Of a stretch of DNA of 64,000 bases, positions 1 to 7,739 are shown piece after piece (within the stretch, counting starts at the first letter, position 1; every line of letters begins with the position of its first letter). The stretch comes from Halomarina rubra. Lineage in GTDB: Archaea; Halobacteriota; Halobacteria; Halobacteriales; Haloarculaceae. The stretch spans positions 372,001 through 436,000 of the forward strand of contig NZ_JALXFV010000002.1 of assembly GCF_023699475.1 (NCBI RefSeq), in the 5' to 3' direction. Under the pieces are notes generated by a model. The model ran no database searches and was not told the DNA's origin. It was given only the letters and a program-made list of their open reading frames with translations. The position numbers and the translations under genes are program-made.

Positions 1-751
1 TGCTCGAAACCGACGGTCTCGTCAAGCAGTTCGGCGGACTGACGGCCACCGACGACGTGGACATCAGCGTCGAACGGGGCGAGCGTGTCAGCCTCATCGG
101 GCCGAACGGGGCCGGGAAGTCGACCATCATCAACCTCATCACACGGCGACTGGAGCCGACCGAGGGCGACATCCATTTCAAGGGACAGTCCATCCTCGGT
201 CTCTCGCCACACGAGGTCGTCCAGCGCGGGATGAGCAAGTCGTTCCAGACCGCGTCCATCTTCCCGACGCTGACGGTGCGCCAGAACGCCCGCATCGCGG
301 CACTGGCCGCCGAACACGGCTCGTTCCGGTTCAACTTCCTCAGACACCGTCGACGCTACCCGGCGGTCGAGGAGGTCGCCCGCGAGACGCTCGACGCGGT
401 CGGACTGTGGGACCAGCGCGAGAGCGCCGCCGAGGACCTCCCGTACGGCGACAAGCGCCGCCTCGAAATCGGCATCGCGCTCGCCGCGGAACCGGACATG
501 CTCCTGATGGACGAACCGACCGCCGGGATGTCCCCCGAGGAGACCCACGCGACGGTCGACCTCATCGAACGCGTGAAAGAAGAACGCGGGCTGACGTTCC
601 TGCTCGTCGAACACGACATGGAGATCGTCTTCCGCGTCTCCGACCGCATCGTCGTGCTCAACCGGGGGGCGGTCATCGCCGAAGGGCCCCCGAGGAGATA
701 CGCGAGAATCCGGACGTGCAGGACGCGTACCTCGGAGGTGTCGAGGAGTGA
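1..751 (+). CDS. livG: LivG-type branched-chain amino acid ABC transporter ATPase, with apparent frameshift
   Basis: ATPase subunit energising import of branched-chain amino acids through a LivHM-type permease that must lie upstream. The window opens on TG CTC GAA, so the first base of the start codon is probably just outside. Walker A GPNGAGKS lies near residues 34-41, the signature-like LPYGDKRRLEI follows, then Walker B LLMDEPTAGM and the H-loop VEHDM. Reading frame 3 is good until about base 690. There the C-run at 687-691 is one base short of what is needed to continue as GPPEEIRENPDVQ. The expected C-terminus (ending GGVEE) is in frame 2 and stops at 751, giving a 4-base GTGA overlap with livF. 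Left in frame, the protein would run on as Arg-rich nonsense to 893. This is a real frameshift or an assembly error. Confidence 0.88.
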   Translation, partial: ARNRRSRQAVRRTDGHRRRGHQRRTGRACQPHRAERGREVDHHQPHHTATGADRGRHPFQGTVHPRSLATRGRPARDEQVVPDRVHLPDADGAPERPHRGTGRRTRLVPVQLPQTPSTLPGGRGGRPRDARRGRTVGPARERRRGPPVRRQAPPRNRHRARRGTGHAPDGRTDRRDVPRGDPRDGRPHRTRERRTRADVPARRTRHGDRLPRLRPHRRAQPGGGHRRRAPEEIRENPDVQDAYLGGVEE

Positions 752-1575
752 GCAGTCCCGACGGCGCTCCCGACGACGGGACCGCCCGAGCGACCGCGCC
801 GACCGACGCCACGGAGGAGACGACCGCGGGCGGGCCCCTGCTCGACGTCGAGGCGGTCGACGCCTACTACGGCGAGAGCCACATCCTGCGTGACCTCTCG
901 TTGCACGTCGACAGCGGCGAGATATGCGCCGTGCTCGGCCGTAACGGTGCGGGCAAGACCACGACGCTCCGCGCCATCGCCGGGACCGACGAACCGGAGG
1001 TCCGCAGCGGTCACGTCCGCTTCCACGGCGACGACGTCACGCACCTGCCGACCGAGGACGTGGCGGTGCGAGGCATCTCGCTGGTGCCCGAAGAACGCCG
1101 GATATTCCCCGACCTCACCGTCGCGGAGAACATGCACATCGCGGAGGTCGTCCGAAATCGGTCGAACGTCGTCGGTCGGGACATCGAGTTCGACCGCGGC
1201 CAGATGGCCGACGAGGACATCTACGACGTGTTCCCGCGGCTCAGGGAACGACTCTCGCAGAAAGGTGGGACGCTCTCCGGTGGCGAACAGCAGATGCTCG
1301 CCATCGCTCGGGCGCTGAAACAGAACCCCGACCTCCTGATGCTCGACGAACCGTACGAGGGTCTCGCCCCGCAGATCATCCAGGCGGTCGAGGCTGCCGT
1401 CGAACGCATCCGCGAGGACGGGACCACGGTCCTGCTGGTCGAACAGAACGCCGTCGCGGCGATGAACATCGCCGACCGGTGCTACGTCGTCGACCAGGGG
1501 CAGGTCGTGTTCGAAGGGACGGCCGACGAACTCCGGGCGGACGAAGAGACCCGGGACCGGTATCTGGGCGTATGA
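748..1575 (+). CDS. livF: LivF-type branched-chain amino acid ABC transporter ATPase
   Basis: Second ATPase of the branched-chain amino acid importer, expected to pair with LivG on the cytoplasmic face. The GTG start at 748 overlaps the livG stop. The first 35 residues are a low-complexity acidic/Thr-rich extension before the ABC domain (LLDVEAVDAYYGESHILRDL). Walker A is GRNGAGKT, the signature is LSGGEQQML, Walker B is LMLDEPYEGLAP and the H-loop is LLVEQN. The Glu-Gly-Leu after Walker B is typical of LivF rather than LivG. It is 275 residues, slightly longer than usual because of the N-terminal tail. It is translationally coupled to the next gene by ATGA at 1572. Confidence 0.92.
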   Translation: MSSPDGAPDDGTARATAPTDATEETTAGGPLLDVEAVDAYYGESHILRDLSLHVDSGEICAVLGRNGAGKTTTLRAIAGTDEPEVRSGHVRFHGDDVTHLPTEDVAVRGISLVPEERRIFPDLTVAENMHIAEVVRNRSNVVGRDIEFDRGQMADEDIYDVFPRLRERLSQKGGTLSGGEQQMLAIARALKQNPDLLMLDEPYEGLAPQIIQAVEAAVERIREDGTTVLLVEQNAVAAMNIADRCYVVDQGQVVFEGTADELRADEETRDRYLGV

Positions 1576-2279
1576 CGGGCGACGACACGGCGGGCACGCC
1601 CGCTACGAGTCCCCCCGAGACGGCCGAGCGACTGCTGGACGCGCTCGTCGAGGAGGGTGTCGTCCTGGAGCGAGCGGACGGGACGCTCGCCCTCAGCGAG
1701 TCGTACGACGCGACCCACGACATCTACCACGACAGCTACGGCGACGCCACCGACGAGGCGTTCGAACGGGCCGTCGCCGACGTGTTCGACCTCTCGGCGG
1801 ACGAGGCCGAAGCGCGCATCGCCGAGGAGGGCGTCACCCGGGAGATGCTCGTCGCGTACCTCGCCGTCCAGTCGGAGCTCGACGGCTCGTACTCCCGCGA
1901 GGAACGCGCCCGGATGGCCGCGATGGTCGAGGACCTCTCGCCGGAGTCGCCGGTACCCGAGGTGGTCGAACGACTCGACGACGACGGGTACGAGACGTTC
2001 CTCGCGACACACGACCGGGCGGTCGTGACGGTGTGGAAACGCCACTGCGACCCGTGTGCGGCGGTCAAGCGCGACCTCGACGCTATCCTCGAAGCGGTTC
2101 CGAGCGACGTGGCCGTCGGCGGCGTCGACGGCGTCGAGACCCCGGCGTTCCGTCGAACCGCCGACGTGACCGTCGCGCCCGCGCTCGTCGTGTTCGTCGA
2201 CGGGCAGCCAGCCGAGACGCTCACCGGACGGTTCACCGCAGAACAGGTCGCCGACGCCTGCGCTCGGGCGTTCGACTGA
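1572..2279 (+). CDS. Thioredoxin-domain protein with N-terminal helical domain
   Basis: 235 residues, starting in an ATGA overlap with livF, so it is probably cotranscribed with the amino acid transporter. Residues 1-125 are acidic and mostly helical, with no family I recognise. The C-terminal ~100 residues form a thioredoxin-like fold with a CDPC redox pair preceded by VVTVWKRH, then a cis-Pro-like VAPALVVFVDGQ and a closing helix. It should be a cytoplasmic thiol-disulfide protein. No signal peptide is visible. Its partner is unknown, and the link to amino acid import is only positional. The thioredoxin assignment is firm; the role of the N-terminal half is not. Confidence 0.82.
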   Translation: MTGDDTAGTPATSPPETAERLLDALVEEGVVLERADGTLALSESYDATHDIYHDSYGDATDEAFERAVADVFDLSADEAEARIAEEGVTREMLVAYLAVQSELDGSYSREERARMAAMVEDLSPESPVPEVVERLDDDGYETFLATHDRAVVTVWKRHCDPCAAVKRDLDAILEAVPSDVAVGGVDGVETPAFRRTADVTVAPALVVFVDGQPAETLTGRFTAEQVADACARAFD

Positions 2280-2326
2280 GGCTCCGATACTCGCCGCCGT
2301 CACGGCCGTCGCTGGTGTGCTTCGAG

Positions 2327-2605
2327 CTACCGACCGACCGCGTCGTCGTCGTAGCGGTTCGCGACGAAGACGATGGCCGCCAGCAACACCCCGAACAGCA
2401 CGGCGAGGGTGACCGACCCGTACAGCGCCATCCCGAGGGCGGTGGGCGGGAGCTGGATGAAACCGAACAGCTCCGGGTCGAGTTGGCCGGGACCCTGTCG
2501 GAACGACGCGATGAGCGCGCCCATCAGCCCGGCGATGGCGACGACGACCACGTACAGGGTGAGGACGAACCAGCGGCCGCGTAGCTGTCGTGGGGAAGTG
2601 CTCAC
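2327..2605 (-). CDS. Small membrane protein of the cox cluster
   Basis: 92 residues from a GTG at 2605 (STSPRQLRGRWFVLTLYVV). A longer version from ATG 2656 would add a basic, un-haloarchaeal tail, so the GTG is preferred. Two hydrophobic segments are visible: residues ~11-31, and ~50-80 after a short Gly/Gln loop. Haloarchaeal cox clusters carry small proteins of this kind; I associate this one with the DUF7520 'cox cluster protein' family, from memory. It is transcribed away from the 31-residue gene at 2665, and both could share the A/T-rich stretch near 2630-2640. An oxidase assembly or accessory role is inferred from position only. Confidence 0.7.
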   Translation of the reverse strand: MSTSPRQLRGRWFVLTLYVVVVAIAGLMGALIASFRQGPGQLDPELFGFIQLPPTALGMALYGSVTLAVLFGVLLAAIVFVANRYDDDAVGR

Positions 2606-2664
2606 GGTCGAGATAGGGCGGCCCACACGATTACGCTTTTGACTCGCGGTCCCCAACCTGATGC

Positions 2665-2760
2665 ATGGAGGAGAAGGAACTGCTGTTGCTCGTTCTCGTC
2701 GCGGTCGCCTCGCTGATGTTCGTGACGGGCATCGTCCTCGTCCTCAACACCATCGGCTGA
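2665..2760 (+). CDS. 31-residue single-span membrane protein in the cox cluster
   Basis: A very short gene. The start MEEKELLLLVLVAV is followed by a continuous hydrophobic span ending in VLNTIG and TGA. The charged cytosolic N-terminus (EEKE) plus one helix resembles tiny accessory subunits of respiratory complexes. An A/T-rich CTTTTGA lies about 27 bases upstream of the ATG at 2665, as expected for a leaderless haloarchaeal transcript. The upstream ATG at 2661 is in another frame. It sits between the divergent membrane protein gene and the oxidase subunit I gene, which converges on it. Possible single-helix subunit of the terminal oxidase; this is inference from size and place. Confidence 0.6.
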   Translation: MEEKELLLLVLVAVASLMFVTGIVLVLNTIG

Positions 2761-2843
2761 GCGAGCGCGCCGCTCGTCGACGTATCGACCCGAACGAACC
2801 GTCCACTCGCGACGCGGCGAAAGTTCGGAGAAATCGCGGTCGG

Positions 2844-4718
2844 TTACTCGTCGCTCTGTTCGTCAGCGACCGCTTCCTCGGCGGCCGTCTCGTCGACGCC
2901 ACCGTCGGTCGCGACCTCGTCTTCCTCACCGCCGTCCGTGACGGCGGTCTGGAGACGGCGTTCGTGCCACTCGAACTCCCGGCCGTACAGCGAGGTGTCG
3001 CGGAGTCCCCACGGGTCCCCGTCGACCTCGGGCCCCTCGTACCACGACTGGACGAAGTTGACGAGCCAGATGATCTGGCCGAACGCGAGGATGAACGCGC
3101 CGAGCGTCGCCGCCTGGTGGAGCAACTCGACCGTCTGGAGCGGTGCCCAGTCGGCGTTGAACGCGTACGTCGAGTAGCGGCGGGGCATCTCGTTGTAGCC
3201 CAGCAGCAGCATCGCGAAGAACGTCAGGTTCGTCCCGATCATCGTCGACCAGAAGTGCCACTTCGCGAGGCTGCGCTGGTACATCCGACCGGTGAAGATG
3301 GGGTACCAGTAGTAGAGGCCCGCGAACACGGCGAACGCGATGGCCCCCATGACGATGTAGTGGAAGTGACCCACGACGTAGTACGTGTCGTGGAGCACGA
3401 GGTCGATGGGGATGGCGGCGAGGAAGACGCCGGTCACCCCACCGATGATGAAGTTACTGATGAACCCGATGCAGAACAGCATCGGTGCGGTGAGGCGCAG
3501 TTTGCCGTTCCACATCGTCGTGATCCAGTTGAACGTCTTCACCGCGGAGGGTATCGCGATAGCCAGCGAGACGGCCATGAACGACGCCCGGATTCGCGGG
3601 TCGATACCCGTCGAGAACATGTGGTGCGCCCACACGCCGAACGAGAGGACGCCGATGGCGAGCGTCGAGTAGACGACGAACTTGAACCCGAACAGTTTCC
3701 GCCCGGAGAACCGGGGCAGGACGTAGCTGACGATACCCATCGGCGGTAACACGAGGATGTACACCTCGGGGTGGCCGAAGAACCAGAACAGGTGTTGCCA
3801 GAGGATGGGCGAGCCTCCGTCGACGGCGAAGAACGCCGTCCCGAAGTTCCGGTCGAGCAGGAGCATGATGAGTGCGCTGCCGAGCAGCGGGAACGCGAAC
3901 AGGATGAGCCCCGACTGCGTGAGGATGGTCCAGCTGAAGATGTCGAGGTTGGCCCAGTTGACGTTCTTCCCGCGCTCGGTGAAGATGGTCGCGATGAAGT
4001 TGATCGCCCCCATCGTCGCCGAGACCCCCGTCAGGTGGAGTCCGAGAATCATGAGGTCGGCACCGAAGCCGGCCTGTTCGGCCGACAGCGGCGTGTACAT
4101 CGTCCAGGACGTCTGTGCAGGGGCGAGCCCCGGCACGAAGAAGCCGGCCCAGATGAGTAGTGCGCCGGGCGGGAGGAGCCAGAACGCGATGGCGTTGATG
4201 CGCGGGAACGCCATGTCGTCCGCGCCGATGAGCAGCGGGACGAAGTAGTTCGAGAACGCCGCGATGATGGGCGTCCCGAACAGGAACAGCATCGTGATGC
4301 CGTGGCTCGTGAGCAGGCCGTTGTAGAGTGCGTTCCCGGCGTTGGTCCCGCCGGCGACCGCACCGAGCACGTCCATGCTCGGCGTGAACAGTTCGGTCCG
4401 CATGAGGAGGACCGCGAGGCCGCCCCAGACGAACGCCACGATGGCGTACAGTCCGTACAGCATCCCGATGTCCTTGTGGTCGACCGTCGTGAGCCAGCGC
4501 GTGATTCCTTCGGGTTTGTGTCGGACGTGGTGTCCCGACTCGCCGTAGCCGCCTCCGGCGAGTGGCGTGTAGGTCCGCCAGTCTTCGGCGCGAGTCAGCG
4601 CGAGGAAGACGGCGACGAGGAACACCCCCATCAGGACCGTCAGGGCCAACTGGCCCGACGTGCCGACACCCGCTCCCTGCGCTGGTATCGCAGGGAGCAA
4701 CGCTCCTGAAATTTCCAT
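2844..4718 (-). CDS. coxA: Heme-copper (cytochrome c type) oxidase subunit I
   Basis: 624 residues; catalytic subunit that reduces oxygen to water and pumps protons across the membrane. About 12 transmembrane segments lie between residues 20 and 585, then an acidic tail. Ligands are visible: His139 (SHGITM) and His453 (GHFHY) for the low-spin heme, His451 for the high-spin heme, and His316, His365 and His366 for CuB. The His316-Tyr320 pair (GHPEVY) gives the cross-linked Tyr. The start is ATG at 4718; a 54-base extension to 4772 is basic and crosses a TATA-like CCTTTCTAAT at about -27, so it is rejected. Neighbours are small cox-cluster membrane proteins on the same strand. No subunit II or III is in the window. 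Confidence 0.95.
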   Translation of the reverse strand: MEISGALLPAIPAQGAGVGTSGQLALTVLMGVFLVAVFLALTRAEDWRTYTPLAGGGYGESGHHVRHKPEGITRWLTTVDHKDIGMLYGLYAIVAFVWGGLAVLLMRTELFTPSMDVLGAVAGGTNAGNALYNGLLTSHGITMLFLFGTPIIAAFSNYFVPLLIGADDMAFPRINAIAFWLLPPGALLIWAGFFVPGLAPAQTSWTMYTPLSAEQAGFGADLMILGLHLTGVSATMGAINFIATIFTERGKNVNWANLDIFSWTILTQSGLILFAFPLLGSALIMLLLDRNFGTAFFAVDGGSPILWQHLFWFFGHPEVYILVLPPMGIVSYVLPRFSGRKLFGFKFVVYSTLAIGVLSFGVWAHHMFSTGIDPRIRASFMAVSLAIAIPSAVKTFNWITTMWNGKLRLTAPMLFCIGFISNFIIGGVTGVFLAAIPIDLVLHDTYYVVGHFHYIVMGAIAFAVFAGLYYWYPIFTGRMYQRSLAKWHFWSTMIGTNLTFFAMLLLGYNEMPRRYSTYAFNADWAPLQTVELLHQAATLGAFILAFGQIIWLVNFVQSWYEGPEVDGDPWGLRDTSLYGREFEWHERRLQTAVTDGGEEDEVATDGGVDETAAEEAVADEQSDE

Positions 4719-4796
4719 ACCACAGTTCCGAACTGGGGGATTAGAAAGGTTGTGTTCGCGTTCCGACCGCACGCAGGCGGCCGAATGAAACCCTGG

Positions 4797-5168
4797 TTAC
4801 TCGTTCGACGCTGTCGACTCCTCGTCGCCGTCCGTCTCCGTGCCTTCGATGGGCTGTGCGTCCTCGTCCTCGGACAGCTCACCGGTCTCCTCCGAGCCTT
4901 CGACCGCACTCGCGCCGGCGACCGCTCGCTCGCGCGCCTCGAGTTCGGCTTCGGACGTCGCGATGGCCTTCCCCGAGTAGTAGGTGAGGATGGCCAAGCC
5001 GACGAACGGCACGATGAGCAGTGCCATCTGGATGAGCGTCGGGACGAGACTGTAGCCGAACTGCGGAAGCACGGCGAACACGCCCACGAAGAACAGGATG
5101 ATGAACAGCGGGATTACGTTGACCGAGAGGTCCAACAGCGTCTCCCGGTCGAACACGTCCGGTGCCAT
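4797..5168 (-). CDS. Cox-cluster membrane protein (DUF6684-like)
   Basis: 123 residues, upstream of and on the same strand as the oxidase subunit I gene. Two membrane spans lie at about residues 15-40 and 45-70. A cytosolic helix and an Asp/Glu/Ser-rich tail of ~35 residues follow. I associate this arrangement with the haloarchaeal DUF6684 family found beside coxA, from memory. The ATG at 5168 has a TATA-like CCTATTTACTG about 27 bases upstream, supporting this start and a separate promoter. A role in oxidase assembly or stability is inferred from conserved neighbourhood; no catalytic motif is visible. Confidence 0.72.
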   Translation of the reverse strand: MAPDVFDRETLLDLSVNVIPLFIILFFVGVFAVLPQFGYSLVPTLIQMALLIVPFVGLAILTYYSGKAIATSEAELEARERAVAGASAVEGSEETGELSEDEDAQPIEGTETDGDEESTASNE

Positions 5169-5210
5169 GTACCCTGCTTCGCCGAGCGCAGTAAATAGGT
5201 TGTTGATTCC

Positions 5211-5636
5211 CTACGCGGCCTCGATGCTCCGGCGGCCGGTCGCGCGGCCGGCGACGCTCCCGAGCAGGGCGATGAGGCCGGCCATCGCGACCGAGAGGCC
5301 GCGCTGGACGTTCGCGTTGCCGTCGGCGGCCATCGCAGACCCGAGCGTGTCGAGGAGAGCGTCGACCGACGGGGACACCTGCGTGACGACGAGTATCGCA
5401 CCGAGCACGACGAGGACCGCACCGAGCCCACCGAGCACGCCCCACGGACGGTCGATGTAGCCTGCGTCCTGCACGATGCCCGAGACGCTGCCGACGAACA
5501 GCAACAGGCCGCCGACCGAGATGGGTAGGAGGTTCAGGACGATGCCGACCTCCGAGAGCGTGAGACCGAGGGCGACGAACAACGGCCACGGACTCGACAG
5601 CCGATATTCGTCGCTCACCCCTGGTTGTTCGTCCAT
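5211..5636 (-). CDS. Four-span membrane protein near the cox cluster
   Basis: 141 residues with about four hydrophobic segments: residues ~18-34, ~38-58, ~64-84 and, near the C-terminus, ~113-130. They are separated by short loops rich in Gly, Ser and Asp. Haloarchaeal genomes carry a protein of this type beside cytochrome oxidase genes (I associate it with DUF7541, from memory). The ATG at 5636 is preceded at about -27 by ACCTTTGAG, consistent with a leaderless start. It lies on the same strand as the coxA group, 42 bases upstream of the DUF6684-like gene. No conserved catalytic residues are evident. Confidence 0.68.
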   Translation of the reverse strand: MDEQPGVSDEYRLSSPWPLFVALGLTLSEVGIVLNLLPISVGGLLLFVGSVSGIVQDAGYIDRPWGVLGGLGAVLVVLGAILVVTQVSPSVDALLDTLGSAMAADGNANVQRGLSVAMAGLIALLGSVAGRATGRRSIEAA

Positions 5637-5771
5637 ACCGGAGCGAGGGGCCGGCGACTCAAAGGTACATCGGAACCGTGGTGTCTCCGTCGGCAGACCG
5701 CGGTGCGGTGGCTACGGTGTCGAACGACAGCGAGAACCGAAGCCGCACTGGACGTCGTCGGACGCAGGGAC

Positions 5772-6989
5772 CTACGCGAAGGTTCGGGACACTTCCTCGG
5801 TGTCGTCGTCGTCGCCCTGCTGGATTTTCTCCCAGGCGTTCTCGAAGTCCCGCATCTCGACGGTCGTGCGGTCGTCGCGGATGGCGAACATCCCGGCCTC
5901 CGTACAGATGGCCTTGATGTCGGCCCCGCTGGCGTTGTCGGTCTCCTCCGCGAGCTCGGCGAAGTCGACGTCGTCGGAGATCTGCATCGAGCGCGTGTGG
6001 ATCTGGAAGATGCGCTCGCGACCTTCGGGGTTCGGAACGGGCACCTCGATGAGACGGTCGAAACGACCGGGCCGGAGGATGGCGCGGTCGAGCATGTCGA
6101 AGCGGTTGGTGGCGGCGATGATGGAGATCTGCCCCCGCTCGTCGAACCCGTCCATCTCGGCGAGCAACTGCATCATGGTGCGCTGGACCTCGGCGTCGCC
6201 GGAGGTCTTCGAGTCCGTACGCTTCGAGGCGATGGCGTCGATCTCGTCGATGAAGATGACGGCGGGTTCGTGCTGCCGGGCGAGTTCGAACAGGTCCCGA
6301 ACCAGCTTCGCACCCTCACCGATGAACTTGTGTACGAGTTCGGAGCCGGCCATCTTGATGAACGTCGCGTCGGTCTGGTTCGCGACGGCCTTCGCGAGCA
6401 TCGTCTTCCCCGTGCCCGGTGGCCCGTACAGCAAGACACCGCTCGGCGGTTCGATACCGACCTCGTCGAACATCTCGGGGCTGGTCAGGGGCATCTCGAC
6501 GGTCTCTCGGACCTCGTCGATCTGCTCGTCGATGCCGCCGATGTCGGCGTAGCTGACCTCGGGCTTGCGCTCGACTTGCATCACGCGGGCGCGGACGTCG
6601 GTCTCGTTGTCGAGACGTTTGACGATAGAGAGCGAGTTGTTCACCGCGACTCGCGCGTCGGGTTCGAGATCGTCGCGCATCTCGGGGGTGACGTCGGTGA
6701 GCGCCTCCTGGTTGTTCCCGTGCTGTTTGATGATGACGCCGTTGTCGGTAATCTCCTGGACGGTGGCGACGAACAGCGGCGACTGCTTGAGCTTCTTGTT
6801 CTCGTGGGTCAGTCGTTCGAGCTTCTGCTGGAACTTGTTGTTCTCCGCGTTCGCGTCGAGGAGCTTGTCGCGCATCTCCTCGTTCTGCCGTTCGAGGACT
6901 TCGAGCCTGTCCTGGAGGGTGTCGATTTTGTCCTGCTGTGACGCGTCGTCGTCGTACGGCATGTCGACGTCGTCAACAGTGTCGGTCAT
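5772..6989 (-). CDS. panA: Proteasome-activating nucleotidase (PAN)
   Basis: 405 residues; hexameric AAA+ unfoldase that feeds substrates to the archaeal 20S proteasome. Residues ~15-68 form a coiled coil, followed by the OB-fold (~70-140) and the AAA+ domain. Walker A GPPGTGKT is at 189-196 and Walker B FIDEID at 246-251. The pore-loop region is FIGEGAKLVRD, and the second region of homology ends LRPGRFDR. The C-terminus reads SRTFA: Phe occupies the position of the Tyr in the HbYX docking motif. A TATA-like CTCTTATGAG lies about 27 bases upstream of the ATG at 6989. It is divergent from the small regulator at 7150. A 20S gene is not in view. Confidence 0.95.
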   Translation of the reverse strand: MTDTVDDVDMPYDDDASQQDKIDTLQDRLEVLERQNEEMRDKLLDANAENNKFQQKLERLTHENKKLKQSPLFVATVQEITDNGVIIKQHGNNQEALTDVTPEMRDDLEPDARVAVNNSLSIVKRLDNETDVRARVMQVERKPEVSYADIGGIDEQIDEVRETVEMPLTSPEMFDEVGIEPPSGVLLYGPPGTGKTMLAKAVANQTDATFIKMAGSELVHKFIGEGAKLVRDLFELARQHEPAVIFIDEIDAIASKRTDSKTSGDAEVQRTMMQLLAEMDGFDERGQISIIAATNRFDMLDRAILRPGRFDRLIEVPVPNPEGRERIFQIHTRSMQISDDVDFAELAEETDNASGADIKAICTEAGMFAIRDDRTTVEMRDFENAWEKIQQGDDDDTEEVSRTFA

Positions 6990-7112
6990 TGGCCCTATCT
7001 ATCACGTGCGCTCATAAGAGGTTTCGGTTCGAGTCGAAGTTTCACCCCGCCCACCGCACGAGCGAGGCGGCTACCGGTCCTTCACGAACGATGCACACTG
7101 GTTATTGGAGAA

Positions 7113-7127
7113 CGAAAAGTATTATTT
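7113..7127 (+). promoter_or_regulatory. BRE/TATA promoter of the small HTH gene
   Basis: CGAAAAGTATTATTT: a purine-rich BRE followed by an A/T-rich TATA element, centred about 29 bases upstream of the ATG at 7150. It is one of the clearest archaeal promoters in the window. It supports the short start of the downstream gene and excludes the longer start at 7105, which would lie upstream of the TATA box. Confidence 0.7.
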
Positions 7128-7149
7128 CGGAGCATCGTGTTCGGTGGGT

Positions 7150-7425
7150 ATGAGCGCCTGCAAACAGTCGGCCGTCGAGTGTCGGGAGGACGCACTTCGG
7201 GACCTCCCGCCGAGCGCGAAGCTCGTCGCGAAAGTGCTGGAGTACGACGGGCCACACACCCAGCGACAGCTCGCCGAGGAGACGCTGTTGCCGACTCGCA
7301 CGGTCCGGTACGCTATCGGCCGGCTCGAAGAGGCGGACGTCGTGGACGCGCGGGTCTCGTTCACCGACGCTCGCAAACGAGTCTACTCGCTGACCGGCGA
7401 GGACGACCGCCGGGCCGACCACTGA
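7150..7425 (+). CDS. Small winged-helix DNA-binding protein (MarR/TrmB-like)
   Basis: 91 residues, predicted transcriptional regulator. After a short N-terminus with two Cys (residues 4 and 10), one winged helix covers most of the protein. The recognition segment is QLAEETLLPTRTVRYAIGRLEE, split here as a helix-turn-helix around residues 38-60. The wing follows around VSFTDARKRVYSL. Start chosen at 7150 because the BRE/TATA at 7113-7127 sits at -29. It has no effector domain, so it probably acts as a dimer or responds through its N-terminal Cys pair (inference). It lies between PAN (divergent) and the mre11-rad50 genes. Confidence 0.75.
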   Translation: MSACKQSAVECREDALRDLPPSAKLVAKVLEYDGPHTQRQLAEETLLPTRTVRYAIGRLEEADVVDARVSFTDARKRVYSLTGEDDRRADH

Positions 7426-7456
7426 CCTTTTAGGGCGAAGCCGCACCAGCCCCGTC

Positions 7457-7738
7457 GTGCCCGACCCGACCGCCGTCAAGCGCTCGCTGGCCAGACTCGC
7501 GGCCGGTCCACCGGACGACCGGACCGTCCTCGCGACCGCCCGTCGCGCTCGCACCGACCTCGACACGGCCGCCGCCTTCGTCGCCACCGGTGGCGTCGAG
7601 CGCCTGCGACGGGCGGTCGAGCGGACCGGCACCGGCCGGGAGTCACTCGACGCCTTCGAACGCTACCGGGCGGCCTGTCAGTTCCACCCCGCTCACGCAA
7701 TCGATATACCGACGGGACCGAAAGACACGCCAGACTGA
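7457..7738 (+). CDS. Conserved small protein upstream of mre11
   Basis: 93 residues from a GTG at 7457. A TATA-like CCTTTTAGGG at 7427-7436 fits a leaderless start. The protein is Ala/Arg/Thr-rich and helical, with no domain I recognise. Motif-like segments are LARLAAGPPDDRTVLATARR and ALDAFERYRAAC-like text near the C-terminus. It ends one base before the mre11 ATG at 7740, so it should be cotranscribed with mre11 and rad50. From memory, haloarchaea keep a small ORF at this place. A role in DNA end processing is suggested only by the operon. Confidence 0.6.
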   Translation: MPDPTAVKRSLARLAAGPPDDRTVLATARRARTDLDTAAAFVATGGVERLRRAVERTGTGRESLDAFERYRAACQFHPAHAIDIPTGPKDTPD

Positions 7739-7739
7739 T

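Noticed and set aside
2661-3749. 362-codon forward ORF antisense to coxA
   Set aside because: Arg/His/Glu-rich shadow; the real feature at this start is the 31-codon gene in another frame (2665-2760).
5625-6941. 438-codon forward ORF over PAN
   Set aside because: Antisense to a complete PAN protein; no motif in its own product.
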